Part shown: positions 1 through 7,067 of the stretch, in pieces
Position numbering within the stretch: position 1 is the stretch's first letter
Layout: every line of letters begins with the position of its first letter
From: JBFWYO01 sp050186335
Lineage (GTDB): Bacteria > Pseudomonadota > Alphaproteobacteria > Bin65
Reading direction: 5' to 3'
Assembly (NCBI GenBank): GCA_050186335.1
Contig: JBFWYO010000061.1
Coordinates: forward strand, 1 to 31,317
DNA: 31,317 bases
Notes under the pieces: model-generated
What the model saw: the letters and a program-made list of their open reading frames with translations, nothing else
What the model was told of the DNA's origin: nothing
The model's database searches: none
Program-made: the position numbers and the translations under genes

Positions 1-470
1 CCGACCGTTTCGATCAGGATGACGTCGAATCCGGCCGCTTCGCACAGCAACATCGCTTCGCGCGTGCGCCGGGCGACGCCGCCCAGTGTGGTCCCGGCCG
101 GCGACGGGCGGATGAACGCGCCGGCAATGCGCGACAATTCCTCCATGCGCGTCTTGTCGCCCAATATCGATCCGCCGCTGCGCTTCGACGACGGATCGAC
201 GGCGAGCACGGCCAGCTTGTGGCCTTCCGCGATCACGTGCAGGCCGAAAGCTTCGATGAAGGTGGATTTGCCCACGCCGGGCACGCCGGTGATGCCGACG
301 CGGATCGATTTTCCGGCATGCGGCAGCAGCGCGTCGATCAATTGCGTGGCTTCGGCACGGTGATCGTCGCGCGTCGATTCGACCAGCGTGATCGCACGCG
401 CCAGCGCGCGGCGGTCGCCCGCGCGCACTTGCGCCGCCAGTTCGGCCGGGGTGAGTTCCTGCGTGGTCAT
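1..470 (-). CDS. meaB: MeaB/ArgK-family GTPase, chaperone of methylmalonyl-CoA mutase (3' end outside window)
   Basis: MeaB is a cytoplasmic SIMIBI-class G protein that protects methylmalonyl-CoA mutase and gates loading of intact adenosylcobalamin. The first ~156 residues are visible; the gene runs off the left edge. After an N-terminal helical stretch there is a Walker A/P-loop GVPGVGKST at residues 62-70, then VDPSSKRSGGSILGDKTRM at 91-109 and the family stretch FIRPSPAGTTLGGVARRTRE at 119-138. The visible part ends in the IETVG segment of the G3 region. The ATG at 470 overlaps the stop of the upstream ferredoxin-MBL gene as ATGA, so the two are probably translationally coupled. The likely client, methylmalonyl-CoA mutase, lies about 13 kb away on the same strand rather than adjacent. 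The family call is firm; only the truncation by the window edge limits it. Confidence 0.95.
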   Translation of the reverse strand, partial: MTTQELTPAELAAQVRAGDRRALARAITLVESTRDDHRAEATQLIDALLPHAGKSIRVGITGVPGVGKSTFIEAFGLHVIAEGHKLAVLAVDPSSKRSGGSILGDKTRMEELSRIAGAFIRPSPAGTTLGGVARRTREAMLLCEAAGFDVILIETV

Positions 471-1339
471 TGCCGGCGCATCCATTCGAGGCCGCGCCGC
501 ATTTCGGCGCGCATCTGCGCCGCCGGGAAACGGCAGCGCCGCCCGTGTCCGGGCAGGATCCATTCGAAATCGTATTCGGCCAGACGTTCCATCGATCGCA
601 CCAGCGCGCGCCAATTGTACCAGCAGGCGTCCCGGAAAGCGTAGATATGCCCCAGATCTTCGCTCCACGCCACATGATCGCCCGAGAATACGAAAATGTC
701 GCGATACAGCAGGCAGACCGAGCCGCGCGTGTGCCCGGGCACCGGCAAGAAGGTCACGTCGTCCGCGAAGCGAATCGGCTCGCTGCCGTCGAGCTTGATC
801 TCGATCTTGCGTGTGCCGGCGGTCACGTCGTCCGCGTGCAGAATCCGTTCGCAGCCGAAATGGGCGTGAAACCTCTCATGGTCGGCGACGTCGTCCTGAT
901 GCGTCAGGAACATGTAGCGCACGCCGCCCAGCGCCTCGAGTTTGCTGACCAGCGGGCCGGCGAAGCGCGGCGAGTCGACCAGGATGTTGCCGCCCGGCCG
1001 ACGGATCAGATACGCGGCTGCCCCGTAGCTCGCCTCGGCATGATAGCCGCAATAATAAACCTCTTCCGCCAGCGGCTCCGGGAAAGCGCCGCGCGCCGGA
1101 GCCAGATCGTGCTTCGACTCGGTGCCGATCGCGGCGACCGGGCACGCGATCAGGGCCATTTCGGCGCGTAACCGCGCGGCCGGATCGTTCGCCGGCTGAC
1201 GATAGACCCGTGACTTTTCGCCGACCGCATCGAACGATTCCGGCGCCACCCATCGGCACGTGCCGCAGTCGATGCAGGTAGCGTCGACGAAGAAGTCGCC
1301 GGCGACATTGACGGGCAGTCGTTGGTCGAGCGAGGCCAT
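467..1339 (-). CDS. [4Fe-4S] ferredoxin / metallo-beta-lactamase-fold fusion protein
   Basis: This 290-residue cytoplasmic protein has two domains. Residues about 15-72 carry C22, C25, C28 and C66, spaced CxxCxxC...CP, which fits a single [4Fe-4S] ferredoxin-type cluster. Residues about 90-285 form a metallo-beta-lactamase fold: LTHQDDVADH at 145-154, PGHTRGS at 201-207, SGDH at 219-222 and a C-terminal PGHG. The first metal motif is HxDDxxDH instead of the canonical HxHxDH. Fusions of this kind occur in bacteria and plants, but I know of no settled substrate. The stop overlaps the meaB start by 4 bases, so the pair is an operon. A TATAAT box ends only 5 bases before the ATG, which suggests a leaderless transcript. 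Redox-regulated hydrolase or electron-transfer roles are inference. Confidence 0.85.
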   Translation of the reverse strand: MASLDQRLPVNVAGDFFVDATCIDCGTCRWVAPESFDAVGEKSRVYRQPANDPAARLRAEMALIACPVAAIGTESKHDLAPARGAFPEPLAEEVYYCGYHAEASYGAAAYLIRRPGGNILVDSPRFAGPLVSKLEALGGVRYMFLTHQDDVADHERFHAHFGCERILHADDVTAGTRKIEIKLDGSEPIRFADDVTFLPVPGHTRGSVCLLYRDIFVFSGDHVAWSEDLGHIYAFRDACWYNWRALVRSMERLAEYDFEWILPGHGRRCRFPAAQMRAEMRRGLEWMRRQ

Positions 1340-1344
1340 GAACC

Positions 1345-1350
1345 ATTATA
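1345..1350 (-). promoter_or_regulatory. Perfect -10 box (TATAAT) placed for leaderless transcription
   Basis: On the minus strand TATAAT occupies 1350-1345, and the ferredoxin-MBL start codon begins at 1339. A start site about 7 bases after the box would fall on or next to the A of ATG, leaving no leader. The best -35 candidate is a poor TTACCG at about 1374-1369. No Shine-Dalgarno fits between box and start. Confidence 0.45.
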
Positions 1351-1432
1351 TAGGCCCAGAACGCGGCGCGGTAAGCCGCCACCGCGCCGCCTATCGTGCG
1401 GCGGAGTGTGCGCCCCGCCGATCGCCGCCTGC

Positions 1433-1717
1433 TTACTTGCAGCGCTTCTGGCAATCCCGGAAGGCGGCGTTGCACTCGCCAACCACGTCGGGCGGCACGT
1501 AGCGGGTGCCGAAGCTTCCCTCGCGCACCCCGGCCGCCATGCAGCTGTCTTTCTGTCTGGAGCAATTGTCGTTGCAGCTGCGCGCTTGAGCCAGTTGCGG
1601 CCGCAGCGACTGACGGGTGTCGCGGCCGGAATCGTCGCTCGCCGCGGCGAACGACGTGACACCGAGAAGGCCGGCCAACGCAACCGCTGCCAGAGCCCGT
1701 TTGCAGAAGATGAACAT
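1433..1717 (-). CDS. Small secreted cysteine-motif protein, unknown function
   Basis: This is a 94-residue protein with a signal peptide: a basic start (MFIFCKR), a hydrophobic stretch to about residue 24, and a cleavage region near FAAAS. The mature part holds six cysteines at 48, 52, 59, 82, 89 and 93. Their spacing is mirror-symmetric: Cx3Cx6C, 22 residues, then Cx6Cx3C. This would suit a two-helix hairpin stapled by C48-C93, C52-C89 and C59-C82. It resembles the logic of CHCH-type helical hairpins, but I cannot assign a family. I chose the ATG at 1717 because it opens the signal peptide and follows a GAGGA Shine-Dalgarno; the longer reading to 1834 adds a non-secretory extension. The Shine-Dalgarno lies in an inverted repeat (separate entry). 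The gene stands alone. Confidence 0.75.
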   Translation of the reverse strand: MFIFCKRALAAVALAGLLGVTSFAAASDDSGRDTRQSLRPQLAQARSCNDNCSRQKDSCMAAGVREGSFGTRYVPPDVVGECNAAFRDCQKRCK

Positions 1718-1719
1718 CG

Positions 1720-1760
1720 CGAATTCCTCGTTGCTTGTTGAGACATCATTGAGGAATTCG
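1720..1760 (-). promoter_or_regulatory. Inverted repeat covering the Shine-Dalgarno of the cysteine-motif gene
   Basis: Positions 1720-1729 (CGAATTCCTC) and 1751-1760 (GAGGAATTCG) are exact 10-base inverted copies separated by 21 bases. In the minus-strand mRNA the start-proximal arm contains the GAGGA ribosome-binding site just before ATG at 1717. The distal arm could therefore pair with it and block translation. As DNA the dyad could equally be an operator. Confidence 0.5.
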
Positions 1761-1850
1761 AGCGCGAAACGAAAACGCCGGCATTGACACGAATCAAACG
1801 GCGCCGCTTGCCCATGAAGGGGCAATCGCGCCAATGCGCATTCGCCCAGC

Positions 1851-3740
1851 CTATTCGGCCGCGCGCACCGGCTCGGCCAGCTTGCCTGCGTCGAGCGGCT
1901 TGACCAGCTGGTCGCCGCGCGCCATGGCCTCTTGTTGCCGGCGCCACATGGCGGCGTACATCCCGCCCTGCGCCAGCAATTGATCGTGCCGGCCGCGTTC
2001 GGCGATGCGGCCCTGATCGAGCACCAGGATTTCGTCGGCGTCGATGATCGTCGACAGGCGATGCGCGATCACCAGGGTGGTGCGGTTGGCCGCCACTTCG
2101 CGCAGACTCTTCTGGATTTCGCGTTCGGTTTGCGTATCGAGCGCGGACGTCGCTTCGTCGAAAATCAGTATCCGCGGCGCCTTCAGGATCGTGCGCGCGA
2201 TCGCCACGCGCTGCTTTTCGCCGCCCGAGAGCTTCAGCCCGCGCTCGCCGACCATGGCCTTGTAGCCGTCCGGCAGGCGCGCGATAAAATCGTGCAGCTG
2301 CGCCAGGCGCGCCGCCTCGTGGACTTCGGCTTCGGTCGCCGACGGGCGGCCATAGGCGATATTGTAATGAATGGTGTCGTTGAACAGCACCGTGTCCTGC
2401 GGAACGATGCCGAGCGCCGCGCGCAGGCTGGCTTGCGTGACGTCGCGGATATCCTGGCCGTCGATCAGGACCTTGCCGCCGTTGACGTCGTAGAACCGGA
2501 ACAGGATGCGCGACAGCGTCGATTTGCCGGCGCCGCTCGGCCCGACCACCGCGACCATGTGGCCGGCCGGCACCGTGAACGAGACATCGTGCAGGATCTG
2601 CCGGCGCGATTCGTACGAGAATTCGACGTTTTCGAAGCGGATTTCGCCGGCGCGCACGTCGAGCGGCTTGGCGTCCGGCTTGTCCTTGATCTCGGTGTCG
2701 ACGCGCAGCAGCTGGAACATGTTTTCCATGTCGATCAGCGACTGCTTGATTTCGCGATAGACCATGCCCAGGAAATTGAGCGGGATATAAAGCTGCAGCA
2801 GGTACGCATTGACCAGCACGAAATCGCCGATGCTCATGGTGCCGTTGGCGATGCCGAGCCCGGCCATGTACATGACCAGCACCAGGCCGGTGGCGATGAT
2901 GAACCCCTGGCCGACGTTCAACAGCGAGAGCGAGGTTTCGCTCAGCACCGCCGCGCGTTCGTAACGCTTGAGCGCCGATTCAAAACGTCGCGCCTCGTGC
3001 TCTTCGTTACCGAAATACTTGACCGTTTCGTAGTTGAGCAGCGAATCGATGGCCTTGGTGTTGGCTTCGCTGTCGGTCTCGTTCATGGTGCGGCGGAACT
3101 TGATGCGCCATTCGGTGATCGCGAAGCTGTAGATCACGTAGCTGACCACGGTGACGAACGTGACCAGCGCAAACCAGAAGTTGAACAGCCCCCACAGCAC
3201 GCCGCAGACGAGCAGAATCTCGAACAGCGTGGGGAAGATGGCGAACAGCATATAGCTGAGCAGCGAATCGATGCCCTTGGTGCCGCGTTCGATGGCGCGG
3301 TTGAGCCCGCCGGTCTGCCGGTCCAGATGGAATCGCAGGCCGAGCGCGTGCAGGTGGCGGAACGTGCGCAACCCGACCAGCCGGATCGAGCGCTGCGCCA
3401 CCTTGGCGAACACCGCATCGCGCAGTTCGGCGAACGCGACCGAGAGCACGCGCAGGATGCCATAGGCGAGCAGAATACCGAGCGGAATCGCGAGGGCGAG
3501 GTTGTTCTTGTCGGTCAGCGCGTCGACCGCGTCGCGGTAGAACAGCGGCACGTAAACGGTTGCGATCTTGGCCAGCGCCAGGAGCACGATCGCGACCACG
3601 ACCCGCAGGCGCATTTCGCGCCATTGCTCGGCCGGGGCGCGCGGCCACAGATAGGGCGCCAGCGTCTTCAGCGCGCGCTTGCCATATCCCGGCTGGTATT
3701 TCGGCTCGGGCGGCTTGACGGGTTGCTCGGCATGGGTCAT
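1851..3740 (-). CDS. Atm1-type ABC half-transporter (membrane domain fused to ATPase)
   Basis: This inner-membrane exporter of about 629 residues has the usual one-polypeptide order: an N-terminal six-helix ABC membrane domain (about 50-340) and a C-terminal nucleotide-binding domain. Walker A GPSGAGKST lies near residue 400, the signature LSGGEKQR near 502 and Walker B ILIFDEATSALD near 524. The membrane-domain wording (FYRDAVDAL, FNDTIHYNIAYG) is typical of the Atm1/HMT1 group. In mitochondria and Alphaproteobacteria that group exports glutathione-related or persulfide compounds linked to Fe-S and heavy-metal homeostasis. It would work as a homodimer. The ATG at 3740 begins a normal short proline/lysine-rich cytoplasmic tail; the frame is open to 3881, but that part covers the promoter of the divergent gene. 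The exact substrate is unknown. Confidence 0.9.
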   Translation of the reverse strand: MTHAEQPVKPPEPKYQPGYGKRALKTLAPYLWPRAPAEQWREMRLRVVVAIVLLALAKIATVYVPLFYRDAVDALTDKNNLALAIPLGILLAYGILRVLSVAFAELRDAVFAKVAQRSIRLVGLRTFRHLHALGLRFHLDRQTGGLNRAIERGTKGIDSLLSYMLFAIFPTLFEILLVCGVLWGLFNFWFALVTFVTVVSYVIYSFAITEWRIKFRRTMNETDSEANTKAIDSLLNYETVKYFGNEEHEARRFESALKRYERAAVLSETSLSLLNVGQGFIIATGLVLVMYMAGLGIANGTMSIGDFVLVNAYLLQLYIPLNFLGMVYREIKQSLIDMENMFQLLRVDTEIKDKPDAKPLDVRAGEIRFENVEFSYESRRQILHDVSFTVPAGHMVAVVGPSGAGKSTLSRILFRFYDVNGGKVLIDGQDIRDVTQASLRAALGIVPQDTVLFNDTIHYNIAYGRPSATEAEVHEAARLAQLHDFIARLPDGYKAMVGERGLKLSGGEKQRVAIARTILKAPRILIFDEATSALDTQTEREIQKSLREVAANRTTLVIAHRLSTIIDADEILVLDQGRIAERGRHDQLLAQGGMYAAMWRRQQEAMARGDQLVKPLDAGKLAEPVRAAE

Positions 3741-3796
3741 GGGCGGGAATTTAGGCTTTTCCGCGTGGCGTACAACCGGCGCTACCGGATCGCCCG

Positions 3797-3802
3797 TATA
3801 AT
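3797..3802 (+). promoter_or_regulatory. -10 box TATAAT upstream of the first DUF3108 gene
   Basis: A perfect TATAAT at 3797-3802 lies 48 bases before the ATG at 3851, inside the 110-base divergent gap with the ABC transporter gene. I see no good -35 element at 16-18 base spacing, so the promoter is suggested by the -10 box and its position only. Confidence 0.45.
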
Positions 3803-3850
3803 GGGAACGCTTGCCTGCGCCCGGCATTAACGCAACAATCGGTTTGACCC

Positions 3851-4678
3851 ATGAAACATCCGATCCCCCGTGCCCTGGCACTCATCGCCGTCCCTGCCGT
3901 CGTGGGGGCCGCCGTGGCGGCTGCCGTGGCCGCCGCCGGGCCTGCGGCGGCCAGCGGGCGCACGATCGATGCGCATTACGGCCTGTACTGGGGCGGCATG
4001 ATGGTGGCCGACGGCAAGATGAAAGCCGATCTGCGGCCGGGGTCCTACACGCTGACCACGACCAACCAATCGCGCGGCGTGCTCGACGCGCTGGTCACGT
4101 TCGAAATCAACGCGCAGGTCGAGGGCCGCATGGACAAGGATCGGCCGCGGCCGACCCTGTACGGCAACCGCAGCGCCTGGAATTCCAACCTTCGCTCGAT
4201 CGAGATGGTTTATCCGCAGGGCGGACTGGTCAACGTCAACGCCAAGCCGCCGACCGGCGAGGACGGGCACGATCCGGTGCCGGATCATCTGCGCGCCGGC
4301 ACGATCGATCCGATGACCGCCATTCTCGGGGCCATGGCGTCGTCCACCGCGGCCGAGCCGTGCCGGTGGGAATCCGCCGTGTTCGACGGGCGCCGCCGGA
4401 CCAATATGCGGTTCGAGCCGATCGGGCCGGAATCGCTGAAACCGAACCCGGCGCTGGAATTCGACGGCGCCGCTGTGAAATGCAAGTTTGTCAACGAACG
4501 CGTGGCCGGACTGCACAAGGACGAAAAACGCGCGACCGGCCCCCGCCCGCCGTCGTTCGTGTGGGTCGCCAAATACGCGCGCGGCAATATCTGGCTGCCG
4601 GTCAAGGTCGAGTTTCCCTCGCGCTGGGGCGCCGTGACCGGCGAAATGCTCAGCGTGTCGACGACCCCGGCAAAGTGA
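3851..4678 (+). CDS. DUF3108 domain protein, secreted (first of tandem pair)
   Basis: This is a 275-residue envelope protein. A signal peptide covers about residues 1-36 (a long alanine-rich core ending near AAASG). The mature part is the beta-rich DUF3108 fold, starting IDAHYGLYWGGMMVADG and containing a central CRWESAVFDGRRR block and a late IWLPVKVEFPSRWGAVTGEM block. DUF3108 proteins are periplasmic or outer-membrane-facing in Gram-negative bacteria; no biochemical function is established. A second DUF3108 gene follows after 82 bases and repeats the same blocks, so the pair arose by duplication and is probably co-transcribed. The ATG at 3851 is supported by the signal peptide and the TATAAT box upstream. 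Confidence 0.85.
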   Translation: MKHPIPRALALIAVPAVVGAAVAAAVAAAGPAAASGRTIDAHYGLYWGGMMVADGKMKADLRPGSYTLTTTNQSRGVLDALVTFEINAQVEGRMDKDRPRPTLYGNRSAWNSNLRSIEMVYPQGGLVNVNAKPPTGEDGHDPVPDHLRAGTIDPMTAILGAMASSTAAEPCRWESAVFDGRRRTNMRFEPIGPESLKPNPALEFDGAAVKCKFVNERVAGLHKDEKRATGPRPPSFVWVAKYARGNIWLPVKVEFPSRWGAVTGEMLSVSTTPAK

Positions 4679-4688
4679 TGCGGGGATG

Positions 4689-4707
4689 ACGGCGGGGGCG
4701 CCGCCGT
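4689..4707 (+). other. GC-rich hairpin between the tandem DUF3108 genes
   Basis: ACGGCGG at 4689-4695 pairs exactly with CCGCCGT at 4701-4707 around a 5-base loop. There is no following T-run, so it is not a standard terminator. It might tune readthrough or mRNA stability between the two genes, but chance is possible at this GC content. Confidence 0.3.
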
Positions 4708-4760
4708 AACCGACATATTCGGATCGCCCTGCCCGAGCCCGTCGCCCGAGGTGTGTGCCC

Positions 4761-5585
4761 ATGCGGAAGCTTCGCTGGCTGGCCTTGCTGCCACTCTCGC
4801 TGCTGTGGCCAGACGACGACGGCGCAGCCGCCGAGACGCGCAACCGGGCCCTGCCGCGCGCCATGGAAGCGAAGTACGAGATCAGCTGGCTGGGCCTGCC
4901 GGTTTACGAAGGCAGGTTTACCGGCACCGTCGGCGAGCACGGCTACCGGGCTTCGTTTTCCAGCAAGTCGGTCGGCGTCATGGCGCTGCTGGCGAACTCG
5001 ACCATCACGGCTTCGACCGCGGGCATGCTCGGCGGCGACGCGTTCCGGCTCGCCCGCTTCGACGCCAACGCGGTCTGGCGCAAGAAGAAACGCGCCGTGA
5101 TCATGACCGTGGACAAGACCGGCGATGTCCACACCACCCTGGAGCCGGCCGAGCGCATCGACAAGCGACCCGCGGTGCCGGCCGTCGTGCGCCGCCAGGC
5201 GGTGGATCCGATCACCGGGCTGCTCAACGCCATCACCCTGCCGCTCGACAACGAATCGTGCCGGTTGACCGTGCCGATCTTCGACGGACGCCGGCGGCTC
5301 GACGTGCGGTTGGAGATGGACGGGCGCGAGGAGTTGCGCGCACCGCCGCGGCCGGACTTGCTGCGCACGTTGCTGCGCTGCCGGGTCTACGTCGAAGCGG
5401 TCGCCGGCTTCAACGACAAGGAACTCAAGGACATGCCGAAGGCCGGCGAATACGGGAAGTTGTGGCTGGCGCGCATGCCGGGCGCGCAACTGTGGATTCC
5501 GCTGCGCATGGAATACGCCAGCCAATGGGGTCCGATCGCGGGCGAGCTGATCGACTACAAGGTCAGGCTCGGCGCGGCGAACTAG
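4761..5585 (+). CDS. DUF3108 domain protein, secreted (second of tandem pair)
   Basis: This 274-residue paralogue of the preceding gene has an N-terminal signal segment (MRKLRWLALLPLSLLW) and a mature part beginning AMEAKYEISWLGLPVYEGRF. It repeats the diagnostic blocks of its neighbour: CRLTVPIFDGRRR in the middle and LWIPLRMEYASQWGPIAGEL at the end. The two proteins are otherwise well diverged, so the duplication is old or the copies have specialised. I chose ATG 4761 over GTG 4755 because GAGG at 4748-4751 is 9 bases from the ATG but only 3 from the GTG. The role is unknown, as for the family. Confidence 0.85.
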   Translation: MRKLRWLALLPLSLLWPDDDGAAAETRNRALPRAMEAKYEISWLGLPVYEGRFTGTVGEHGYRASFSSKSVGVMALLANSTITASTAGMLGGDAFRLARFDANAVWRKKKRAVIMTVDKTGDVHTTLEPAERIDKRPAVPAVVRRQAVDPITGLLNAITLPLDNESCRLTVPIFDGRRRLDVRLEMDGREELRAPPRPDLLRTLLRCRVYVEAVAGFNDKELKDMPKAGEYGKLWLARMPGAQLWIPLRMEYASQWGPIAGELIDYKVRLGAAN

Positions 5586-5616
5586 CGCGCTGTGCCTTGA
5601 CTTGCCGCGCGCGCTC

Positions 5617-5633
5617 TTTCAGCTTCGCTGAAA
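5617..5633 (+). other. Small hairpin just before the amine oxidase ribosome-binding site
   Basis: TTTCAGC at 5617-5623 and GCTGAAA at 5627-5633 are exact complements around a 3-base loop. The structure ends about 6 bases before the Shine-Dalgarno GAGGGG of the next gene and lacks a T-run. It could end transcription of the DUF3108 pair weakly or shape the leader. Confidence 0.3.
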
Positions 5634-5648
5634 CGACGCGAGGGGCAA

Positions 5649-7067
5649 GTGACGCAGGGACCAAGCGATATCGTCGCCAACGGACTGCCGAAGACCGATA
5701 ACCCGCAACGGGTGATCGTGGTCGGCGCCGGCATGGCCGGGCTGGTCGCGGCCTACGAACTTCTGCGCGCCGGACACGACCCGATCATCCTGGAAGCTCG
5801 GCCGCGCGTCGGCGGGCGCGTGTGGACGCTGCGCGAGCCGTTCTCCGACGGGCTGTACGCCGAACTCGGCGCCATGCGGATCCCGCGCTCGCATGACCTG
5901 ACCATGGCCTACGTGGAAAAATTCAAGCTGGCGACGGCGCCGTTCACCATGGGCAATCCGCGCTGCTTCTACCATCTGCACGGCAAGCGGTACCGGATCG
6001 CCGACGTGCTCGCCGATCCCGATTGCCTGGGCTTCGATCTGGCCGACGCCGAGCGCGGCAAGACGCACGATCAACTCTGGTCGGCGGCGATCGGCCCGCT
6101 GATCCAGCGCCTGGACCGCGACGGCGATGCCGCGTGGCAGGAAATCGTCGCCGAGTACGATCAATATTCGACGCGCGAGTTCCTGGAGCAGAGCGGCTGG
6201 TCGGAAGCGGCGATCGAGATGTTCGGCCTGCTGGCGGACCAGGAGGCGCTGATGAACGCGTCCTTTCTCGAACTGTTCCGCGAGGAGCATGGCCGCTACT
6301 ACACCGACATGATCGAGCTGGTCGGCGGCATGGACATGCTGCCGCGCGCCTTCCTGCCGGCGCTGCGCGGGCGGATTCGATTTGGCGCGCGCATGGCGGC
6401 GATCGACCAGAGCGACACCGGTGTTACGATTCATTACCGCACCGGCACCGGCCGCCATCAGGAAACCGGCGCCTACGCGATCCTGACCGTGCCGTTCCCG
6501 GTGCTGCGCCACTGCGAAGTGCTGAAGCCGTTTTCGCGCGGCAAGCAGCGCGCAATCCGGCAACTGCACTACGACGCCTCGACGAAAATCCTGTTCCAGT
6601 GCCGCAGGCGATTCTGGGAAGAGGACGAGGGCATTTACGGCGGCGGCACGGTCACCGATCTGCCGATCCGCATCATGTATTACCCGGACCACGGGCGCGA
6701 GACCGGGCGCGGCGTGCTGCTGGCCAGCTATACCTGGTCCGAGGACGCGCAGCGCTGGGGCTCGCTCGAGCCCCAGAACCGACTGGCCGAGGCGCTCGAC
6801 AACGTGGCGTCGATCCACCCGCAGATCCTGAACGAATTCGAGGTCGGCATCACGCATATGTGGCACGACGACGAATATGCCGGCGGCGCCTTCGCGCTGT
6901 TCGATCCGCAGCAGCAGACCTTGCTGTACGAGCACATCGTAGCACCCGAGGGCCGCGTGCACTTCGCCGGCGAGCACGCGTCTTTGGCCCATGCCTGGAT
7001 TCAGGGCGCCATCGAATCCGGATTGTCGGCCGCGCAAGCGATCAACGAGCGCACGGCGAACGTTTAA
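5649..7067 (+). CDS. Flavin amine oxidase, L-amino-acid-oxidase-like
   Basis: This 472-residue FAD enzyme belongs to the GMC-unrelated amine oxidase family, which oxidises amines or amino acids to imines and passes electrons to oxygen, making peroxide. The Rossmann FAD motif VVGAGMAG is at about 24-31, the ribose-binding acid at E49 and RVGGR at 53-57. The stretch ELGAMRIPRSH following it matches the GxMRxP segment that marks L-amino-acid oxidases. The C-terminal FAD segment GRVHFAGEHASLAHAWIQGA is intact. No signal peptide is visible, so it is probably cytoplasmic. The start is a GTG at 5649 preceded by GAGGGG. It stands alone between the DUF3108 pair and the AT-rich island. Substrate cannot be read from the sequence. 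Confidence 0.88.
   Translation: MTQGPSDIVANGLPKTDNPQRVIVVGAGMAGLVAAYELLRAGHDPIILEARPRVGGRVWTLREPFSDGLYAELGAMRIPRSHDLTMAYVEKFKLATAPFTMGNPRCFYHLHGKRYRIADVLADPDCLGFDLADAERGKTHDQLWSAAIGPLIQRLDRDGDAAWQEIVAEYDQYSTREFLEQSGWSEAAIEMFGLLADQEALMNASFLELFREEHGRYYTDMIELVGGMDMLPRAFLPALRGRIRFGARMAAIDQSDTGVTIHYRTGTGRHQETGAYAILTVPFPVLRHCEVLKPFSRGKQRAIRQLHYDASTKILFQCRRRFWEEDEGIYGGGTVTDLPIRIMYYPDHGRETGRGVLLASYTWSEDAQRWGSLEPQNRLAEALDNVASIHPQILNEFEVGITHMWHDDEYAGGAFALFDPQQQTLLYEHIVAPEGRVHFAGEHASLAHAWIQGAIESGLSAAQAINERTANV

Noticed and set aside
1932..3830. 632-codon open frame on the plus strand
   Set aside because: It is exactly antisense to the ABC transporter; its translation is arginine/aspartate/histidine-rich with no family motif, as expected from the opposite strand of GC-rich coding DNA.
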